Of a DNA stretch of 45,666 nucleotides, positions 42,601 through 45,666 are shown in pieces (positions within the stretch are counted from its first letter, which is position 1; every line of letters starts with the position of its first letter). The position numbers and the translations under genes were made by a program. A model generated the notes under the pieces. It saw only the letters and a list, made by a program, of their open reading frames with translations, ran no database searches and had not been told where the DNA came from. Source of the stretch: Robiginitomaculum sp. (lineage in GTDB: Bacteria > Pseudomonadota > Alphaproteobacteria > Caulobacterales > Maricaulaceae); the NCBI GenBank assembly GCA_026982415.1, contig JALSHE010000093.1:1-45666 (forward strand), in the 5' to 3' direction.

Positions 42601-42669
42601 TTAGCACATAGTAATATTCACCAGCTTTTAGCTGTTTACGCTATTCCAATTTAGCTATATAAACCAAAT

Positions 42670-43710
42670 ATGGCTGAAATCACAAAAAATCTCATCGGGC
42701 AAAGCCCGGCATGGCTGGTCACATTGGACGCGATTTCCGGCCTAGCGGCCATAGACAAGCCGGTTATGGTGGTTGGCGAGCCTGGCACGGGTAAAACCAG
42801 TGTCGCCGCGCGCCTGCATTTTCTCTCACCCCGATGGGAACAGACTTGGCAGGCGGTGAATTGCGCGACTATAGACGGGGAAAGTTTGGAAACACATGTG
42901 TTCGGCGGCGACTCTGCCCTGTCCACAAGCCTGCTGGAAAAGGCAGACGGCGGCACGCTTCTCCTCGACAATATAGAAACCTTGCCGATACGCCTGCAAG
43001 AAAAACTGCTGAACCTTATTGAAACTGGCACATTCGAAACCATAGGCGAAGAAGGCGCGACCCATGTAGATGTGCGGATTCTTGCCACCAGTTCTGTGGA
43101 TTTGCGCCAAGAAGTCGCAGCGGGGCGGTTTAGCGCCAATTTGTTGTCCGTACTGGCCTATGATGTCATTACCTTACCCCCGCTTCGGGCACGTAAACGT
43201 GATATAATGCCTATGGCAGAAAAATTTGCTACCGATATGACGGCGCGGCTCGGCGAAGAAAACTTCCCGGGGTTTAGCGCTGAGCTGATTGAATTTTTGC
43301 AAACCCATAAATGGCCAGGGAATGTCCGAGAGCTAAAAAGCGTGGTTGAGCGCGCCGTAGGTCGGGCGTGGAATGACGAGGCTGGGTTAAGCGTGCCCAT
43401 GATCAGCGTCAATCTCGACCCATTCGATGCGCCATGGCAGTTAGAGGGGCAGTTAGAGGGGCAATTGGCCAACAAGACATCCAGTGCGCCACATGCTCAA
43501 AAAACTCTGCCGCCTAAAATTGAGCAACGCCATGACCCTAACCACGAGGTCGGCCAAAGCTTTACTGAACGCACAGAAGCCTTCGAATTATCCATAATTA
43601 TGGAAGCCTTGCGCCAATCTGGCAACCATCAAGGCAATGCAGCAAAATATCTTGGCCTGACCTACCACCAATTTCGCGGCCTATTGCGCAAACATGGGCT
43701 TAAGAAATAA
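42670..43710 (+). CDS. PspF-like AAA+ regulator lacking sigma54-activator residues
   Basis: 346 aa. Orthology to PspF is shown by Walker A GEPGTGKT (36-43), the ADGGTLLLD segment, DVITLPPLRARKRDIMPMAEKFA, FPGF, KWPGNVRELKSVVERAV and a C-terminal Fis-type HTH (GLTYHQFRGLLRKHG). The activator core is degraded. About 13 residues that should contain GAFTGA are missing (VFGGDSALSTSLLEKADGG instead). Walker B is LLLDN, with Asn101 in place of Glu. The two arginine-finger positions in the F-R-A-D-L-L-D-R-L motif are Ser155 and Val161. It should bind DNA but not remodel sigma54. It is divergent from the psp cluster and has a 12-base tandem repeat at 43438-43461 (LEGQLEGQL). Confidence 0.85.
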   Translation: MAEITKNLIGQSPAWLVTLDAISGLAAIDKPVMVVGEPGTGKTSVAARLHFLSPRWEQTWQAVNCATIDGESLETHVFGGDSALSTSLLEKADGGTLLLDNIETLPIRLQEKLLNLIETGTFETIGEEGATHVDVRILATSSVDLRQEVAAGRFSANLLSVLAYDVITLPPLRARKRDIMPMAEKFATDMTARLGEENFPGFSAELIEFLQTHKWPGNVRELKSVVERAVGRAWNDEAGLSVPMISVNLDPFDAPWQLEGQLEGQLANKTSSAPHAQKTLPPKIEQRHDPNHEVGQSFTERTEAFELSIIMEALRQSGNHQGNAAKYLGLTYHQFRGLLRKHGLKK

Positions 43711-43855
43711 ACAATCGCGTGCTTGACCTTACGATTATTTATAGTTTTAGCTCATTATTTTGTGGCAAAGGGACTATCACTGTGAAATCTACGTGTTATA
43801 AGGCGGGCTAAATTTGGGCGTCTTTACATGACTACACGCCAATTGGAGAATATAT

Positions 43856-44347
43856 ATGTCGTCTTATTTGACCAAAATTGTTTTAGGGACTGTGCTTGTC
43901 CTTGGTGTATCTGGTTGCCAAACCATGACCCGTGTTACCAATATGTTGCCCGGCGCTGATCCTGTGCCTGTGGGCAAAGGCGCCAGCTATGCAAGCCGCG
44001 CCACAGCTAAACGCGCCGCACCGCGTATGGGTGTGAACGAGTTTTTGTGGCGAGCTTCGCTGGAAACCTTAAACTTTATGCCCCTATCAGAAATCGACCC
44101 GTTTGGCGGCGTTATCATCACCGATTGGTATGCCTCCCCACAAGCCCCCAATGAGCGTTTCAAAGCCAATGTCTATATTTTGGATACAAATCTCCGCGCC
44201 GATGCTCTGAAAGTTTCGATCTTCAAGCAAGAACGCAGTGCAAATGGTTGGAATGATGCTTCCGTAGATGCCGACACGGCTCGGTCTATTGAAAACTCAA
44301 TCCTGACCCGTGCAAGACAGCTTTATATTGCCACCGTCGACGAATAA
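43856..44347 (+). CDS. DUF3576 lipoprotein
   Basis: 163 aa. The signal peptide ends in a lipobox, VSGC, with Cys21. The DUF3576 domain is recognised by VNEFLWRASLETLNFMPLSEIDPFGGVIITDWY. In Alphaproteobacteria this envelope lipoprotein almost always precedes leuS and the LPS-assembly gene lptE, so a role in outer-membrane assembly is inferred. Starts 24 bases before leuS and is probably cotranscribed. Confidence 0.9.
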   Translation: MSSYLTKIVLGTVLVLGVSGCQTMTRVTNMLPGADPVPVGKGASYASRATAKRAAPRMGVNEFLWRASLETLNFMPLSEIDPFGGVIITDWYASPQAPNERFKANVYILDTNLRADALKVSIFKQERSANGWNDASVDADTARSIENSILTRARQLYIATVDE

Positions 44348-44370
44348 TTTTTCAAAACACAGGATAAATC

Positions 44371-45666
44371 ATGTCCAGATATAATGCGGCGGAAGTAGAG
44401 CCTAGGTGGCAGGCCGCATGGGAGCGTGCGCGTTCCTTTGTGGCTGATGATAAATCGGTCAAGCCTAAATACTATGCCCTGGAAATGTTCCCTTACCCAA
44501 GCGGGCGTATCCATATGGGGCATGTGCGCAATTATGCTATGGGCGATGTGATTGCCCGCTATAAACGGGCGTGCGGGTTTGAAGTCCTGCACCCCATGGG
44601 TTGGGACGCCTTTGGTATGCCAGCGGAGAACGCCGCCATGCAAAGTGGTGGCCACCCCAAAGAATGGACTTACGCCAATATCGAAGCCATGAAAGCGCCC
44701 CTACAACGCTTAGGTTTTGCCCTGGACTGGAGCCGGGAATTTGCCACTTGCGATGTGGATTATTATAAACAACAGCAATATATTTTCCTGAAATTCATGG
44801 AAAACGATTTGGTCTACCGCAAAACCGCCAAGGTTAATTGGGATCCGGTGGATATGACCGTGCTGGCCAATGAACAAGTCATAGACGGCAAAGGCTGGCG
44901 CTCCGGTGCCGAGGTCGAGACCAAAGAGCTAAATCAATGGTTTTTCAAAATCACCAAATATGCGCAAGATTTGGACGCAGGGCTAGACACGCTCACAGAC
45001 TGGCCGGACAAAGTCCGCACTATGCAAAAAAACTGGATTGGCCGGAGCGAGGGTGCGCAGTTTAGGTTTGAGTTTGCAGATGATGCGCCAAAAGGCTTTA
45101 ACGACATTGAAGTCTACACAACACGCCCCGACACGTTGTTCGGTGCTAGTTTTGTCGCACTTGCCTATGACCATCCTTTGATTAAAGCTTTGACGCCTGA
45201 TAACCCAAAATTACAAGAACTGGCCAAAGCCTGTACGCTTATGGGCAGTACGGCGGCAGCGGTTGAGAAAGCTGAAAAGCTGGGTGTGGATACAGGCCTT
45301 AGGGTTAAGCATCCATTTGACGACACCATTACCTTGCCCGTTTATGCGGCGAACTTTGTCCTCATGGGCTATGGTACCGGGGCAATTTTCGGCTGCCCCG
45401 CCCATGACCAACGGGATTTGGATTTTGCCCGCAAATACGGTTTGCCCGTGCCCGCCGTGGTTTTGCCCGAGGGTGAAAACCCACAGACCTATGAAATTGG
45501 CGACGAAGCCTATACCGGTTCTGGTACATTATTCAATTCCGGCTTCCTTGACGGTATGGGTGTGGCGGACGGGATTGCGACAGCCATTGCCAAGCTGGAA
45601 GAGTTAGGCTTGGGCACCGGACAAATCACATATAGATTGCGCGATTGGGGCGTCTCAAGGCAACGC
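44371..45666 (+). CDS. leuS: Leucyl-tRNA synthetase (partial, 5' part)
   Basis: 432 codons to the end of the window, open in frame with no stop, so the 3' half lies outside. The class I signature HMGH is at 48-51 ([15 protein letters not shown]); the LeuRS-typical [16 protein letters not shown] follows, and the editing (CP1) domain is entered ([20 protein letters not shown], and later [15 protein letters not shown]). AGGATAAA precedes the ATG. It attaches leucine to tRNA-Leu; one tRNA-Leu gene lies in this window. Confidence 0.96.
   Translation, partial: MSRYNAAEVEPRWQAAWERARSFVADDKSVKPKYYALEMFPYPSGRIHMGHVRNYAMGDVIARYKRACGFEVLHPMGWDAFGMPAENAAMQSGGHPKEWTYANIEAMKAPLQRLGFALDWSREFATCDVDYYKQQQYIFLKFMENDLVYRKTAKVNWDPVDMTVLANEQVIDGKGWRSGAEVETKELNQWFFKITKYAQDLDAGLDTLTDWPDKVRTMQKNWIGRSEGAQFRFEFADDAPKGFNDIEVYTTRPDTLFGASFVALAYDHPLIKALTPDNPKLQELAKACTLMGSTAAAVEKAEKLGVDTGLRVKHPFDDTITLPVYAANFVLMGYGTGAIFGCPAHDQRDLDFARKYGLPVPAVVLPEGENPQTYEIGDEAYTGSGTLFNSGFLDGMGVADGIATAIAKLEELGLGTGQITYRLRDWGVSRQR

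Noticed and set aside
42396-42669. Sigma54 (-24/-12) promoter for the psp cluster
   Set aside because: TGGCAT-like hexamers occur on the minus strand but none has GC at the required spacing.

Overview
The window is chromosomal DNA from an alphaproteobacterium. Gene content and moderate base composition suggest a marine, stalked or dimorphic lineage near Hyphomonadaceae/Maricaulales/Robiginitomaculaceae; this placement is inference. The supporting evidence is gene order typical of Alphaproteobacteria: an RNase D-like gene followed by lptC-lptA-lptB; miaB-phoH-ybeY-corC-lnt followed by a PraR/PhrR-like Xre regulator and trmB; a DUF3576 lipoprotein directly before leuS; and an NDUFA9-like gene.

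Layout. 1-4.1 kb: a 22-residue double-glycine peptide gene with its own terminator, a large hybrid sensor kinase with an extracytoplasmic helical-repeat domain, and a PhzF-family gene. 4.1-8.7 kb: NDUFA9-like gene, tRNA-Leu(CAG), RNase D-like exonuclease, and the lipopolysaccharide transport genes lptC, two tandem lptA-like genes and lptB. 8.7-15.4 kb: an M50 protease and a complete branched-chain 2-oxoacid dehydrogenase operon (E1a, E1b, E2, E3) with a divergent Lrp-type regulator. 15.5-22 kb: a CelD-like acyltransferase, an HD hydrolase plus Old Yellow Enzyme pair behind a palindromic operator candidate, tRNA-Met(CAT), a SIMPL protein and a second hybrid kinase. 22-27 kb: soluble pyrophosphatase and membrane pyrophosphatase separated by a two-gene toxin-antitoxin-like module (unknown protein plus Xre/IrrE protease). 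27-32 kb: a PEP mutase-family enzyme, a Sel1 lipoprotein, and the alkylation-repair genes ogt and adaA, split by a KAP-like P-loop NTPase flanked by related hairpin repeats. 32-39 kb: miaB-phoH-ybeY-corC-lnt-xre-trmB. 39-43.7 kb: a phage-shock (psp) cluster with extra small proteins and a divergent PspF-like regulator. 43.8 kb to the end: DUF3576 lipoprotein and the 5' part of leuS.

The most notable points are as follows. (1) The PspF homologue keeps the fold and the Fis-type DNA-binding end but has lost the GAFTGA loop, the Walker B glutamate and both arginine fingers, which suggests a sigma54-independent psp switch. (2) A minimal Gly-Gly leader peptide would release a hydrophobic heptapeptide and sits beside a periplasmic helical-repeat sensor kinase. 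(3) The KAP NTPase and the Xre/IrrE module look like separate defence-type insertions into housekeeping neighbourhoods. (4) There are two adjacent lptA paralogues that share a C-terminal Cys-x-Gly-Arg-x-Cys motif. All family assignments rest on reading motifs by eye; no database search was possible.
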